Below, in pieces: positions 44,894 through 58,850 of a stretch of DNA of 64,000 nucleotides. The DNA lies in assembly GCF_032362555.1 (NCBI RefSeq), contig NC_083513.1, positions 3,596,001 to 3,660,000 of the forward strand, written 5' to 3'. The notes beneath the pieces were generated by a model. It was not told the DNA's origin and made no database searches. It saw only the letters and a program-made list of their open reading frames with translations. This DNA is from Amyelois transitella (taxonomy: Eukaryota > Arthropoda > Insecta > Lepidoptera > Pyralidae). Position numbers and translations under genes: made by a program. Each line of letters begins with the position of its first letter. The first letter of the stretch is position 1.

Positions 44894-46635
44894 GGTCACC
44901 AAGCATCTTGTAGATTTTGATGTTCTCATGTCTCTATAAATAGAAACCAGTTTTCAGCTCGTTTGAGTGCAGGCTTTACAAAACTGGAGCATTTTAAGGA
45001 AAGTTTGGCCGTGCATGAAGTGATAAAACTAACCAAAACTTTAGAATGGTACCAACGTCATATTCTTTATTCAAGTATGTATGCAATGTAAAAACTTTTC
45101 AATTTTCTGTTTTTCTTATTGTAGCTACAATTTGCAGAGTAGGTATATAATTGGTAATCAAATACAGTAAGACAAACAAATGTGATTGAAGTGTCCATTC
45201 TACACACTCTTTATTTAGGTAAGTACGTGGTCGACTGCAAGGGTACCGATTAATTGCTATTTTTATGAGATAAGGTCACAACTTCTAAATGTCAAACATA
45301 TTTTATGAGGCATTAGGGTGTTTATATACGACTTTTAAAAATTTTACGACAGTCTTTTTAGGAGGTGTAAGGGTTCTAAACAGATATATAATAATTTTCT
45401 TACGTAATTAAAATAAATAAAACCTTACTACAATGTCGGTTCAAAAAGAATTGAGAAAACATGTACACAGAAAACATTGACGTAGGATACAAACGAGATT
45501 TCATTTTAATTTCTAATAAAGATTTAATATTGTACTGGGCAGCAAGTTGATTGTGACCAAAAAGAAAAAATTTGGTGACATTCCAATTTTTTCCAAATTT
45601 AAGAATTCTTTATAAGCGGTTTATACATGGCACAATCTAAGGCCCTGAAACAAAGTGGCGGCAGGAAGAACCTGTGAACACGAAAAGATGATAGACAGAA
45701 CCAGACCGTTATAATATCCATCACCAAACAATAAAAAAAATGCAGTTGAGTTCACACATCTTTGCTGCTCAGGGTATTGTAAGAAATCCCAGGAGGCGTG
45801 GGAGCACGCGACACAAAACCTCGGCGGCGGCCGGTAGCCGCTTCTTTTGTGGCCAAATCTCCACATTCATTCAATCTGTCATTTCATTTTCATAAATGAA
45901 TCATTCTTCATTTGAATTCGGCCCGAGTGAGGTTTTTTCCTTCGCCGCTGACCTGCCCGCCACTGGGGGTCGCCGATGACTGATGATATTTTAATGGTTT
46001 ATTTTTCTTTAACATTCTTATCACTATTGTAGTGGGTAGCTGCCGACTTGCCATGTATAAAAAGTCTGGTTTTTAATATGTCCATAGAAATTAAACTGTT
46101 GGATAGCCGAAGCCTCTAATGATCAATAAATAATAAAGTTTGTGCCACCTATGTATAAAATGTTGACTAAATGAAAGCGATAGCGAGATTTTTCAAAGGA
46201 ATTGTTTAATCATGGAATATCAATCAGTGCATGCGCATACTTTCAGCGTAACAGAAGCCGCCAATAGATGTCGCTGACGGTCAGTCGAATGAGCACGACC
46301 GTTATACCGCCGTCATTAGCTCCATTCACAACCGGCTGATTAAAAGAAACAATCCGAACGCTCAAGAGACATGAACGGAAGTCCGAACATCGCTGGTATG
46401 ATGCTTTTATCTATTTTTCACTTCTCAGACCATTGTTGACGTGTGTATTATTGTTTAACCGCAGCTTATTATGATACAAAGAAAGTAGCACTATTGGTTT
46501 TTAATTAGATTGGAATGATTCAAATTATTGATTTTTTGTAAGGGCAAGAAGTTTGTTGTTACAATGTATCACTCTTTCGTTCATCTTTTATATTTCTCTG
46601 TTGCATTTTCCGCCTCAATGCTTATAGGGTTTGGT

Positions 46636-46676
46636 TTCTTTGCTATTAGACATTTCTTTGCTATTAGACATTTCTC
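46636..46676. repeat. Two-unit short tandem duplication
   Basis: The unit TTTCTTTGCTATTAGACA occurs twice in direct succession at about 46636-46671, followed by a partial third start. A small local duplication of no known function. Confidence 0.6.
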
Positions 46677-49600
46677 TGTACAGAGTAAAGTGAATTCTTG
46701 TAAAGTGTTCCCTGAGTGATAGGGTGATAATAGTACCGGTCGTGTATTTTAATATCTTGTTCAAAAGTAACTGTATTTGTTATTCTCAGTATAAAAAAAA
46801 AACATTCAAACGAGGTATTTACAGTAAATTATTAGGAACGTAGGAATATTAGGTACACGTGGTTAAAAACCTTGAACAAAAGCGAGTTTATGTTAAGTCG
46901 AACTAAAAATCTTTTGCCAAAATTTTAATGGCAACGAAGGTATCACCTTAAAAATCAAAATAATATAAAAAATATTCCGATTTCAAAAAGTGAGACACCT
47001 TAGAGAACTTTAATAAGTTAAAGAACCAATAACTTATCCTTGTATCTAGATAATTAATCAAAAATGTTATTCTTTCTACATCTTACAACTTAAACAATCA
47101 AATTATTTGTAACACCGGTACTAATAATAGTCAGGTTCGCACTCATAATATATGTAGAAAATAAAAATCTATTTTCCGAAGCGTGACATTTGTCTTCGCG
47201 GGAACGATGTCCGTTGTTCTGTTATTTTATCTCGAAGAAAGTTATTTTTGTGATCGGCGAGGTGCCGATAGACAGAGAAGTGAGGACTTTTGTAGGCGTC
47301 GCGGGTATTTATGTAGTAAAGACATCAGATGCTAACATGAAATGTCACTTTTGAATTATTTTCAACCTGCTACATTCGTTTTACTGGTTTACTGACTGTG
47401 CATAATGATTTCTCAGTTATTGTCTTTTATTACAGACTGGCAAGTTATTATAAAAATAAAGATAAATTTCGAGTGGTTTAATTTTACTCTGCATGAATTT
47501 ATCTTAGATATATCATCACTTCCCAAAAAGTCCACTGTAAAGATTACATGTAGTATATATAAGATAAAGCCAAAAGCTCTAAATAGATTTGGCATTTGAA
47601 TACAAAGCAAAGAGATATATAGAAGGTCTATTTCACCAATTTCTTCACAATCTATTCCTAATTCCACTCGTAGATGTTTGCTTGAAAGGCCGAAATCCGC
47701 TCAAATAATCATGTTATTTTGATTTCTAAGGTTTCAATGTTGTGAAAATGTGGTAAAGTCTCAGGCAACAAAAGATCAACTCAGGAATGTGTTCAATTGT
47801 TCTATCTTCTACTAACATAAGTTTTATCGCATAACTTCGCCCAGTACTTAATGCCCATTTTTTATACAAAAATATTAAGATATTTAATCTTTAAATCTAC
47901 ATACTTAGTAAAGGTACTTATTTGTTATGTCATGATGAATTATCTGCATAGTAATTTATTAAGTAACTCATTGAAATCTATATTCATTGCGTCTGTCGGT
48001 ACATCTATTAATAATACAAAAATTTGAAAGCGTCCACGTTTAACATGTGTATTGGGCGATCACAGCTCTCATCATGGGTGACACTTTTTATTTGTTTAGA
48101 TGCGTACACGACGTATCCGCCAAAAATGTCGGACGCGACGATTGACGCGAGCGACAGACGACCGGCGGAGTACTACATGTGGAGCTCGATCATTTCTGTA
48201 TCCAATTTCATAGAAATATTTTAAAAAGTACGTATATTGGAAATAATGAAACGAAGAAAAATGTTTTTGGAATATGTAAAAACTACGTTCTTCGCGACAT
48301 CTTACAAACGCCTTACTTAAATCACCGACCATATTATGAGATATAGTTTCAATAAAGGTACTTATATTATGATATTACCATAAGCACTAAAGAGATAGAT
48401 GATTGTCTAACCACGGTCACTGCTGACCAACATCAAACCCAGTTTATAATGTTCAAACTTCAAACTATTAAGAGGCATTGGGCTCAAGTGGGTATCAAAA
48501 TAAGCTTATATTGCTATAAGTTAGAGTATCGCAAACTTAAAGGCTTCATTAAGGGGACAATGCACGGCATATGGTTGGCCAACTCGAGCAGTTTCAAGCA
48601 AGTGTCGCTATAGAATGGACTTGCCCAACTGTGCCCAACTTTGACCAACTTTCCTCTTGAATATTCGTCTCTCGCAGTGTCCACTTGTTTATGGAGGCGA
48701 CAGTAGTTTTAGCCCCGTTTGCGGCCTCAACTTTAGATCGTATATTTGATGTCATTTGGCAAGATTTAGTGATGTTTGGTGATGGCCAAGAGGCTGGCCG
48801 AGTGCTTTTAATGTTTTCCATATTTGATATATGTATTGAAATAAAAAAAAATTTTGTTATTACTGAATTTCAATTTCATCATTAAGCCAATCGTGACCTT
48901 CCCAATTATTTGAGTTTATGGCTCGTTAAGAAAATTGTCAGTCGATAATATAATTATTTATGTTTGTATCGATTTGGATAGGACTTTAATATTATAGAAA
49001 AAGTATCACTAGGATAAAACAAAATTCAGGTGGTAAAGCTATGAAAAAAAACTTGTGAACTCGTGTTGCAAAATATAAGCCCGATTCTGCAATCAGTGAT
49101 GATCTCATGAATACGCATTGAGATCATTCGCATGGATTTTTATGCATTACAAGATAGTGTAGGTACACAATTCAAATATACTCGTACTTAATATTTCGGA
49201 AATTTTAAAAACACATTCATCTGAAGGAAATTATATGTAAGATGTTTGTATGTTTACGTTTCATAATAATAGTAAAACATGTTCATTTTATTATTTAGAA
49301 ATACTATTTTACAGTCCATAGTTCCTCATAACGATTTTAATTATAGTCAAGTTTCTAAAAATTGTCTGTAGGTAAGTAACTAAAATCCAAATTTAAACGA
49401 AGATTAGGACATAAGCGTCGCAACAAACGACACACACACACAAACGCGGGCGCAGGGCGGGCGGCCGACAAAGGGCGATAACTGCAAGTCACTCATATCA
49501 ATATCAGGCCGCCCGGCATAAACTGACGAAACTACAGAAGCATATATTTATTTTCACTACTCTGAATTTTTATAATAGCGACTTGACGTAAATCATCTTT

Positions 49601-51204
49601 AAAGATCGTAAGTAGCTACAATTTACCGGCTGCTTTGACAGATTATGCATTGAATAATGTGATAAGGCTGACTTTTGTATATTACCTTAACATACGCATA
49701 GGATTTATCTATTGTTATAATTTAATGAGCAATAATGGATATTCTATCTATCTATCTTTCATGCAATATCATTAATTTACTACAGTTTAAACTGGTTCTT
49801 CTTAAAATGTAGATATTAAAACATTATTGCGGTAAAAAAATATAAAATAATATTTGTAATTATGATTCTCTTACATTTCTCTCTATATTTAGCCGGTATT
49901 TCCATCCACCCAGAATCCAATCGGAAACCGCACAAATCGGATTTAACATGTAAATTCTTACACCAAGATTTTGCGTCTAAATCCCATATTACAAACATAA
50001 AGTACATTCACAGTGTAAGTTACAAATTCAGTCAATCTGTGCATTCCTTATTTTGCAGCCCGGGGCACCGTTCCTCCGGTTTTTGCTTTTTGCGTAACAA
50101 CTCGCAACTTGCTACCGAGTTACAAATCGTCTCAAATGTTTCCTCGTGTTACAAATTGATACGTTTAAAGTAGCCTTTAGCGATAGTTTTATGGATGGCA
50201 GTGTCATGTATGCTTTATGATTTATGGCCTTTTTACAGACAGGGCTAGAAAGAAGTAAGTTTTTGCATCCTTAATTAAGAAAGGCGTGAATGTTGTAATT
50301 ATGGTATATTTTACAATTTTTCATAAGTTCTTATAAAAAGTACCAACATTTTGTTGTAAATGTTTACAAAACTAGTATAAATATTCTCAAAAATTACTAT
50401 TTGCTATGTTAGTGGTAGAAAGGCAAATTGCAGTAAAGAATTGGAGATGTGAAAATAAAAACCAAACATGAAAAACAATTATAAATAAATATTTGATTGC
50501 GTGACACCCATAACATGTTTTTATTATTATGAGCTTAACAACAAATTTAACCAAAACATTAATACTCTCCGAATTCAAATTCCGTCATCGAGCCATCTTC
50601 CACCTAAAGCTGACTTTTGAATCTGTGACATGTCTAAAAAGGAAGAAAATATTCACATTAAGAGCTACATAAGTAGGGTTCTATACTACAAATTGTCTTA
50701 AAGAATTATTAAAAAAATTCTATGGAGCTAAAAGTACGGTAGGTAGGTACTAAGAAAATTACAAGTGTTACTCAGAGGCTTGGGCTGGTTTCTTTACGAT
50801 CCGCAAATATTGAGATCGCGGTGAAAGTCGATATCGTTTCTAGATGATGTTTCTAGCTGTCTGTTTGAATTCATGGAATGAATCATAAAACAGTTATTTT
50901 CTGCGAATTGATACTTAGCTGCTGTTATACGAAGAATTGTGTTTATATATATTTTTTTCTCTAATGGTTATATCTAATGAATTAGGTATAAAGTTTATAA
51001 AGAATGTCTATATTTCGTTAATGTCTTATAAGGTGAGTTAGTTTCTAAATGGAAAGTTTAGATGTTACAAATAAAGCATCTAAAGCCATAAACATACCTA
51101 CTAATTAAGAATGTAAACGTGTTCCCTGTTCTTTACTCGCACAGTAGGCTATTTTTATAATACGAGTAGATATATAATAGATAAAATAATAATGCTTAAG
51201 TTCT

Positions 51205-51475
51205 ACGATTGTACATACATACATACATATGGTCACGTCTATGTCCCTTGCGGGGTAGACAGAGCCATCAGTTTTGAAAAGACAGAATGGCCACGTTCAG
51301 CTATTTGGCTTAATGATAGAATTGAGATTCAAATAGTGACAGGTTGCTAGCCCATCGCCTAAAAAAGAATCCTAAGTTTGTAAGCCTATCCCTTAGTCCC
51401 CTTTTACAGCATCCATGGGAAAGAGATGGAGTGGTTCTATTCTTTTTTGTATTGGTGCCGGGAACTACACGGCTA
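51205..51475 (-). mobile_element. SINE-like family A, full-length copy
   Basis: CATACATACATACATATGGT tail, GCGGGGTAGACAGAGCC block, ATTCAAATAGTGACAGGTTG block and GTGCCGGGAACTACACGGC head are all present with few differences from the copies at 113 and 17029. Confidence 0.8.
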
Positions 51476-51737
51476 TGATTTTAACATAATAAAAACAGGC
51501 TCGTCAGGCTATTTTAAAGTGACGCTACCATGACAGGATGCATAATAGTGATGTGACATTGTCAGCAGAGTAACTTTTGATATTTTTATTGATGACATCC
51601 TTCTTTTTCTTTGCATCAATAATGAATTACGTAACCATTTCGTTTTGAAAGGATTAATGTCAATTTGCATTATGAACTAGTCTGCCTTTTAATATTGTCG
51701 GACAACAATTCGGCGCGCTGTTCCTCTAGGTAAACAT

Positions 51738-51830
51738 AATACATATGTTACGCCTCTTTGCCGAAAATTGTAGGTAGAGACTACATCTTTCCACGTACAA
51801 CGATCCCTGCATTCCATTTTCTTCCATCAG
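51738..51830 (-). mobile_element. RTE LINE 3' end fragment
   Basis: TTACGCCTCTTTGCCGAAAA, GGTAGAGACTACATCTTTCC and ACAACGATCCCTGCAT match the 3' end of the 37.6-kb LINE with gaps. Confidence 0.55.
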
Positions 51831-53520
51831 AGGTAAAAATAGGTAACCTTTTTGTTTCACTACGGCACGTTTTGGTGACAGCGGCGGGATTTCCCGGGAA
51901 AGAGCGCGGCGTGCGGTACAATTGTCTGATTGCAACTTGCTTTAGACGCCCCCGTTGCGGTGACGAGGCGGACCGTTACATTTGCATCATTGCTGTAGTG
52001 GCAGCAGAATAGGTTTATTTTATTTGTGTAAATAAGAATATAGCTTTAAAACACAAATAAGTTTAATGGTTGACCACAAGTTGTTAAGGCAATCAAAATT
52101 GGAACTTTTTTTCACTGTTCTACTTGCACATTTTACAAATATAGTTTTAAGATCGTTTTATCGGTAATTTTGACTCAGTAGTCTACTCCTTAATTTGAAA
52201 TTTACTATGGTTTAGTATCAATGAGTCTTTTCTCGAGTTGCTGAATGAATCAGATTAATTTTTAGGATAACATTGTGGTTAAGTAAATAGAAAAAAAATT
52301 TGGAATCACAAAATTCTTCTTAAAACTGTCACCTCAAGCGTACAAATACCATCAGTACGGGTATTTTTATTGTGGTTGTTACTTTAGCCAGTGCTTTTTG
52401 ATATCTACGAAAAAGAGAAAACTGATCGTGATGTTATGATGAAATAGCATAATATTAAATGTATGTTTGTTATGCTGTCTTTACTTGTAGCACCGTGAGT
52501 GTGCAACTTTGCCCCCATCGCTTCGTGGATTTCTATGTTTGCAGATAAAAAATCCGAACGCGGACTTGCTCTGCAATATTAACGGTATGACGAAACACAA
52601 AAACTTGTTTATGTTTATAAATATCTACAATATTTATTGCACAAAAAATATTTGATGTAGAAATATACTATTAATGTTGCGGATATTTATGAACAAGTTT
52701 TTGTGTGTATTAGTATGTGTATGTAGTAAGTACTACGAGTATTAAAAATTTAATAATAATGCGAAAGTAACTCTTGTAACAGTAGTTTGTCGGGTACCTT
52801 TCCGCAATTTAACTGCAAAATTGATTTCGATGAGTAATGATTTGTACAGAAAAAAGTGGAATAAGAGGAAAAAAAACTTAAACTACGCTTGCGAATCATG
52901 TGCTATCTTTTTATGTTATTGTGTTCATCATCATTGTATACAGTAATGTAATAAAATTTATACGTATATGTCCGAAAAACACAGGCTTAAATTTACGGTG
53001 GCTATTTATGGTGGAAGAAAATAATGTAAAGTAAAAAGCGATTATAAATTATAATTTGTGAATAAAATATCAGAATACCAAAAGGTGTTTGACAATAAGC
53101 GCTAACAAAGCTCAAAAATATTTAACCAACAGAGAAGCAAAAAGTAGTAGCTCGTAATAAAATTAAAAGACAAGGTTTCTAAAAATGGAATAAAGATTAA
53201 ATTGTTTGCAAAATGAAAAAAGTAACAAAAAGCTTGTTTTTATTAACGCGCTCCATATTTTGTTTTTATGACTTATGTCTGCAAGTGCCAGCTTTTAATT
53301 TCGCCAGAAAACGACTTCGATTTTCCTGCAGTTTAAAAAGTTACTTATCAGTTAAATAGAGCAAGAAAGAATAATACCGAAACACAAGCCAGAGTGGGAC
53401 AAAAGATTGCAGAAGAGGGAACGAAAAATAAAACAGGGGAAGAAAGTTAAGCGTCCGTGACTTTTCAAGATTTTTTTGGCGTTTATTTTTAAAAGTTTAC
53501 GCTCGGCGCTGAACCGAGTA

Positions 53521-53528
53521 TATAAAAG
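53521..53528 (+). promoter_or_regulatory. TATA-like box in pb upstream region
   Basis: TATAAAAG in the context GCTCGGCGCTGAACCGAG just upstream, a good TATA match with GC-rich flank. It would act on the plus strand, antisense to pb. No linked gene is recognised. Confidence 0.25.
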
Positions 53529-55184
53529 CAAGCGTTTTCCGATTTGCGTTTTGTTTTCCTCCTTTTACTTATTGCGTTCCATTTGTTTTTATACGTTCGC
53601 AGAGATGGCAAAGATTTATTTCTAGATTGAGTTATTAAAGTAACTTAAATGAAATCTTGATTTAGACTCGAGTTTTACATTAGTATATATTTGTTCGCTG
53701 ATGATCTCCAATGATGCTTATGAATACAAAAACTTAAGTCTCTCACGCCTAAAACAATAAGAGCAAGACGATGGTAAATGAAATCTATATTAGAAACAGT
53801 AATAGGTTCATAAGCAATAATGAAAGTAAACTTCCGAACCCCTAATTACGTGAGCGTTCGAAGGTAAATAGTAAGAAGGCGCCGTCGATCATCCATCACC
53901 GATAGAGAGTCTGCTTTGTGGCCACCGACCAATTACTGGCATGAAAATTAAATTCACGAAATCTAATTAAGAACAAATTGTTTTATTTATTATGATGCGT
54001 CTTGGTCATTTGTTCTTGTCTCTCGGCGCCCGGGGCGGGTCTCCCGGCTGCCCATCAAATCTCAACATTTTTTTGGGGACGTAGAGGCTCCAGAAACAGC
54101 TCCTATGTGACGCAATCGAGTCTGGGCCGTTGACCTTGCCGAGAAAGGCTTGTGGTTATATACACATGGTGAGTAAGTTATTACAGTTGTGGTCTTGGAT
54201 AATTGTCGGGTTTATTAACAAATAGCCCAACCTGAGGCAATATTCGAAGCAATGCTGGTGAGAAATTTCGATTATTACCTCATAACGGTCCAGTACCTAC
54301 CCTTTTAAAAGCCAGTATGTTATGGATTTTTTGGATGAGATCAATGACTTAAAATACAAACTGCTCCGCAACTATTTCAATAATAAGACACACATGAAAC
54401 ATCAAGTGTCACAAATATAGACGGTACGGTTTAGACTGGTAAACTTGTACTACGTGAATGCGTGACGTATGTTAGCAGTGCGTCCATAGGCCGACGCGGC
54501 GACATCGGCAGGCCACTCGTAATGGGAGCTCATTTGTTATATTTGCCAAATGGTCGTATTACAGCGTCGCCGACAGCCACACAAAGACTGACAACGTTTT
54601 ATTGTCGAGATTGCCTACAAATTGATCGCATACATTTTGTTCGGTCCTTATTCCCGCTCTCCCGTATCGCGTTTCCCGAACTCCGTGGAGTTTTATTTAT
54701 GACGTTACCTCTGTACTTCCCATGTAAGCATGTTCTCGGCGATTTATTCGGTTCAAGTTTATTTGGTGAGTGGATTTGGAGATTCTTTTGAGTAAATTTC
54801 TTAAATTAAGTTGTACTTAATGGGATTGAGTCCTTTTAGTTAAAGCAAATTTTCGGGTACAGACTTCTGTTGATTGTTACTTAGCCACGTATGATTATTT
54901 TGCTGCGGGACCTACACGTAATGTGTATGGTTAGCCGTTATCTTGCTTTTGTCATTAATTAACAGAAAAGATAACTCTACAGATTAAAGCTTCAGTTCAT
55001 AATAAGCAAATATATTACCAATATTTTTTACTAGAATTACAATTAACAAATCTGGGCACATTTCCACTACAAAAACAATGAGCTTACAATGTAGGGTAAT
55101 TAAAACCGACCAATCAGGTGTATAGCATTGATCAATAGATCGAACAGTAGCACGGAGCCCCGCGGAGTGTTAATAGAGCGGTGA

Positions 55185-55425
55185 CGTGTCGGAGCGGCAC
55201 ATCATCTATCACGCTGCAGTATAGATAATGGTTTGCTTCGATGCCCGTACGTCGTACGGACTGCCGATGCCTATTGACACTTTTACAGAAATATTCTCAA
55301 GAGGTCACTATAATCTTGTCATCAGATTGTCATGCCATCACCGTCGTTGCAGTACAAATAATAGTTAGCTTCGCTGGTTGCTCGCTCGCTCGCTATTATG
55401 ATACTTTTACAGAAATAGTTACTAG
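55185..55425. repeat. Degenerate tandem duplication, unit about 125-133 bp
   Basis: CGCTGCAGTATAGATAATGG (55212) aligns with CGTTGCAGTACAAATAATAG (55345), and a TTTTACAGAAATA block recurs at 55281 and 55405. The two units are diverged. They lie in unique, GC-richer DNA with CGTACGTCGTACG and CGCTCGCTCGCT simple motifs. Confidence 0.55.
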
Positions 55426-55617
55426 CTTTGAACGGAATTTTGACCTTGGGAGGCGTACCCCAGATCTCCAAGTAAGTAGCGGAGGATGCAACTGGGAACA
55501 CGCAACGATGAGAGAGACTAGTTTTTAGGAATCGCGAAAATATCACAAAACAGTAAGTTCTTTTATCGGGTTAATAAAGTTCACTACGTACTATGTTTTT
55601 TCTTCTCAGTACTCAAA

Positions 55618-55845
55618 AAAAAAAATTCAAAATTTTTTATTCATTATTATAGGATATTATTATATCGCTTAATAATTGTCGTATGGTTTAACAACTTGGT
55701 TGACGTCAAAATATTACTTAAAAACTAAGTTTACTGCCGCTTCCAAGGCGTCAGTGCAGAAGAAGCGGTAACAAACTGCACTGCAGCATTTTCTTTAACA
55801 ACGTCAACTTCACAATATTAAATTATACTTAGAAGTACTCCTGAG
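55618..55845. repeat. Dispersed repeat family C copy
   Basis: Same orientation as 9534-9724, with TTTATTCATTATTATAGGAT, the GCTTCCAAGGCGTCAGTGCA core and a further AACGTCAACTTCACAATATT end shared with the 15340 copy. Confidence 0.75.
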
Positions 55846-57312
55846 TATGTGTACTTTTACTTAATTTTTTAAAATTAATTAACGTTTTATATCACTAAAT
55901 AAACAAACCAAAGTATAGAAATAATATTAAAGTACATAAAACAATCATGCAATTAAAATATTTGAATAACTAGGTTACGTGGAAATTGTTGATGTAACAA
56001 TTTCATCCCTATGGAGGGTCCATCCCGTCATCCATCACGGGCCGGATCACTGATACAGCTCCCACTGACCTCATGATGTCGACTCGTGGCTGATAATGTG
56101 AGGGTTTTCATGGGACAGTTTGGAATTTGGGTCAAAAATAAATACTAAGAATAGATTAAATATATATGTATATATATTTTAATTCGTATAGCTAATAGAA
56201 TTATAAATGTCAATGATATAGCTCAATACAATACGATAATACATTATCTTATTCGAATACTGACAAATGAGAGTTTCGAAAATATGTTCATGAAAGTTTA
56301 GACTCCAATTTGTTATGTTAATTTATGCATTTAAATCTAGGCTATATTCGTTGTAATCCTTAAAATAACATATTTCTTATTATGTATATCAGTAAGTATA
56401 TCATTATTTTCTTTAAACAGAACCGTGGGAACTCGCAAATTCAGAATCGTAAAAAATGTTCGCTGCACTGACCCAATTCAGCATGAAATTATTCTAAGAT
56501 TGAAACAGTGGCCTCCGGGCGATGTCGTATTCTGCTTCAGACAGTTCATTTTTAATAATAAATGAGACGAAATCAAGACATGACGAATAAATGAATCCAG
56601 AACTTGACGAATAAATGAATATGGAATATGATAAATGGACGGCTCGGATCCCTCGCAAAGATTTTTTCTTTAGCTTCGGCCGAACGGAAGACGCTGGCTT
56701 TTTCCTTTTGTAGCGGGACAAGTTAAGCGTTTTTTGGACGAGCCTGGATGGCGGTGTGATATTTATCATTTCATAATAAAACGTAGGATCCGATTGTATT
56801 TTACTTTGATTTCGGCCAAGCCAGTTATTATTCCACCGGTCAGTATCATTTACCTTCGTCAAAGACAGGTATTGTATTGGTTGATTGACCGTATTTACGA
56901 AGAAAGTTATCTATAAAGATTAGTGTTAGATTAGATCTTTTATTATTTGCTTATTTATTATTATTAATTTTTAACCTTAAAGATGCAATAGGTGAACTAA
57001 ATGCTAATAGCATTCTCTACCAGTCAGCCCTTAGAAAATAGCAAATACATAAATAATCAGATAATTTGAGAGAACAATACACAAATAACTAACGTAACTA
57101 AATGCAGTTACTCAAAAGTTAGAAACGTTTTCCAAAGTAAACATTCGCTAACCTTATATTTCAACCGAAAAACATTAAAGATTTGTAGAACAAGTGCAGA
57201 CGCGTGACGCAAACGACCTCGCCAGAGCGGAGGAGCGTTTTAATCCCGGTTTGCGTAATCCACTGCACTAGTCACTGCCACGTGGTTCTTTGATAAAGTA
57301 CCCGAGCAGATT

Positions 57313-57320
57313 ATGCAAAT
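57313..57320 (+). promoter_or_regulatory. Octamer (POU-type) site
   Basis: ATGCAAAT is the POU-domain octamer consensus. It lies at the end of a GC-richer unique island (57190-57460) of the pb upstream region. A single 8-mer is weak evidence. Confidence 0.2.
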
Positions 57321-58287
57321 TCTCAAAATTCAATATCCGTCTCGTTCCCCCACGAATGTTGAGCTATCTATCTGTCTTGCTCCGTGCTCACCCTAGTGAC
57401 GGGCGCAACGTCTGATGGATGATGCGTTATTCCAATAACAATTTGGATATCGTATGCTGAATTTGAAAGTCAGTCGCGATCTATATGTGCATAGGTAATT
57501 TATGTAGATGTTCAATCATGTATCAAATTCGTACACTTTAAAAGCGTAATATCATGATCAGTGCTCATTCTTCATGTAGTATGTCGTAATAAGAAATCTT
57601 CAAAAAGAGTTTATGGTTTTTTGTGTAGGTGGGCATGATGAAACAAAATGAATAACAGATTTTATGGTGCGTAGATAATGTGAAACATTATTATGTGTTG
57701 CAAAAATGTTTACAGCACAACGAAAATATTAATCAAGTCGGCCGCTTGCCTGACACCAACTTTAGGAACTTAACCTTGGGTATATTGTTGCAGTCAGCTT
57801 CTGTCCTTTACTTACCTTCTTCAGGAGTAGATGAGTCGATGATCACGTACTCTATCGAAATTATGTACAAAAGTTATTAATCTTAATTCCAACCAGTCTT
57901 ATTTGAAATATATGTGTGAAGTATGGTAATAATTGACGAATTAGAGATATCAAGTATCTTCAGTCTTGTGATCAGCTCTGGTCAGTAAAATATTTATTGT
58001 AAAAATTCATCATATTTTAATGGATCATTTAATTATAGAAGCGAAAATACGGTGTATGGAAACTGACTTAAAGGTAATATAATTTACATACTTCTATATA
58101 TGTAACGGTGTGGGGTTCAGAGACGTTCCAGCGATGCACTCCGGCGCAATCAGTGTAATAAGTATAGGTCTGAGAGCTTACCATCGCAGTAATAGTGGTG
58201 CCGTGCGAACGGATATTTCATAGCTGTCACACATTTACAGCTAAACGGACTTTTTTGAACTCGCAGATATTCACAACGAGAATGTAA

Positions 58288-58565
58288 GTGCCGTGTGGTT
58301 CCCGGCACCAATTCAAAAAAGAATAGGACCACTCCATCTCTTTCCCATGGATGTCGTAAAAGGCGACTAAGGGATAGGCTTACAAACTTGAGATTCTTTT
58401 TTAGGCGATAGGCTAGCAACTTGTCACTATTCGAATCTCAATTCTATCTTAAAGCCAAATAGCTGAACGTGGCCTATCAGTCCGCTCAGGACTGTTGGCT
58501 CTGTCTACCCCGCAAGGGATATAGACGTGATTATATGTATGTATATGTATGTATGTATGTAGAAT
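58288..58565 (+). mobile_element. SINE-like family A, full-length copy
   Basis: Starts with the head hairpin GTGCCGTGTGGTTCCCGGCA and ends with CTACCCCGCAAGGGATATAG and a long TATGTATG tail. It is the best reference copy in the plus orientation. Confidence 0.85.
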
Positions 58566-58616
58566 ATAAGTGTAGTAGAAATAAGTTAAATTTCGTATGG
58601 GCCGAATTCAACCTGT

Positions 58617-58850
58617 TTACATACATACTCGTACATAAAATCATGCTTCTTCCCAAAGGGGTATGCAAAGACTGAATATTTCTGCTTGCCACGATCCCTG
58701 CGTATTTCTTTCGCTTCATTCACATTCGTAACTCTTTATGCAAGCTCTGCGGTTTAGGGTACGTTTGACCTGTCCTCTTGCCAGAACGACCCTGATCAAG
58801 GTAAGTTCCTAGTTCGTATATTCATCTAAGTCTTCCCACTTCCCTTGTTC
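58617..58850 (-). mobile_element. RTE LINE 3' end fragment
   Basis: Matches 37606-37850: ACATACTCGTACATAAAATC tail, GCTTGCCACGATCCCTGCGT, TTCGCTTCATTCACATTCGT and GCGGTTTAGGGTACG. It has small indels, so the frame is broken. It lies only about 50 bp after the tail of the family A SINE. Confidence 0.7.

Noticed and set aside
51440-51475. A miR-993-like segment (CCCGGAACTAC is part of its star-arm word)
   Set aside because: It is the head hairpin of a family A SINE; the rest of the miRNA sequence is absent.
54462-54791. A 109-residue plus-strand ORF in the pb upstream region
   Set aside because: It has no recognisable domain or splice context. A frame of this size is expected by chance in a GC-richer patch.
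56494-56862. A 122-residue minus-strand ORF in the pb upstream region
   Set aside because: Low-complexity Ser/Tyr/Lys content, no motif, no promoter or splice context, and no resemblance to pb or other homeobox genes.
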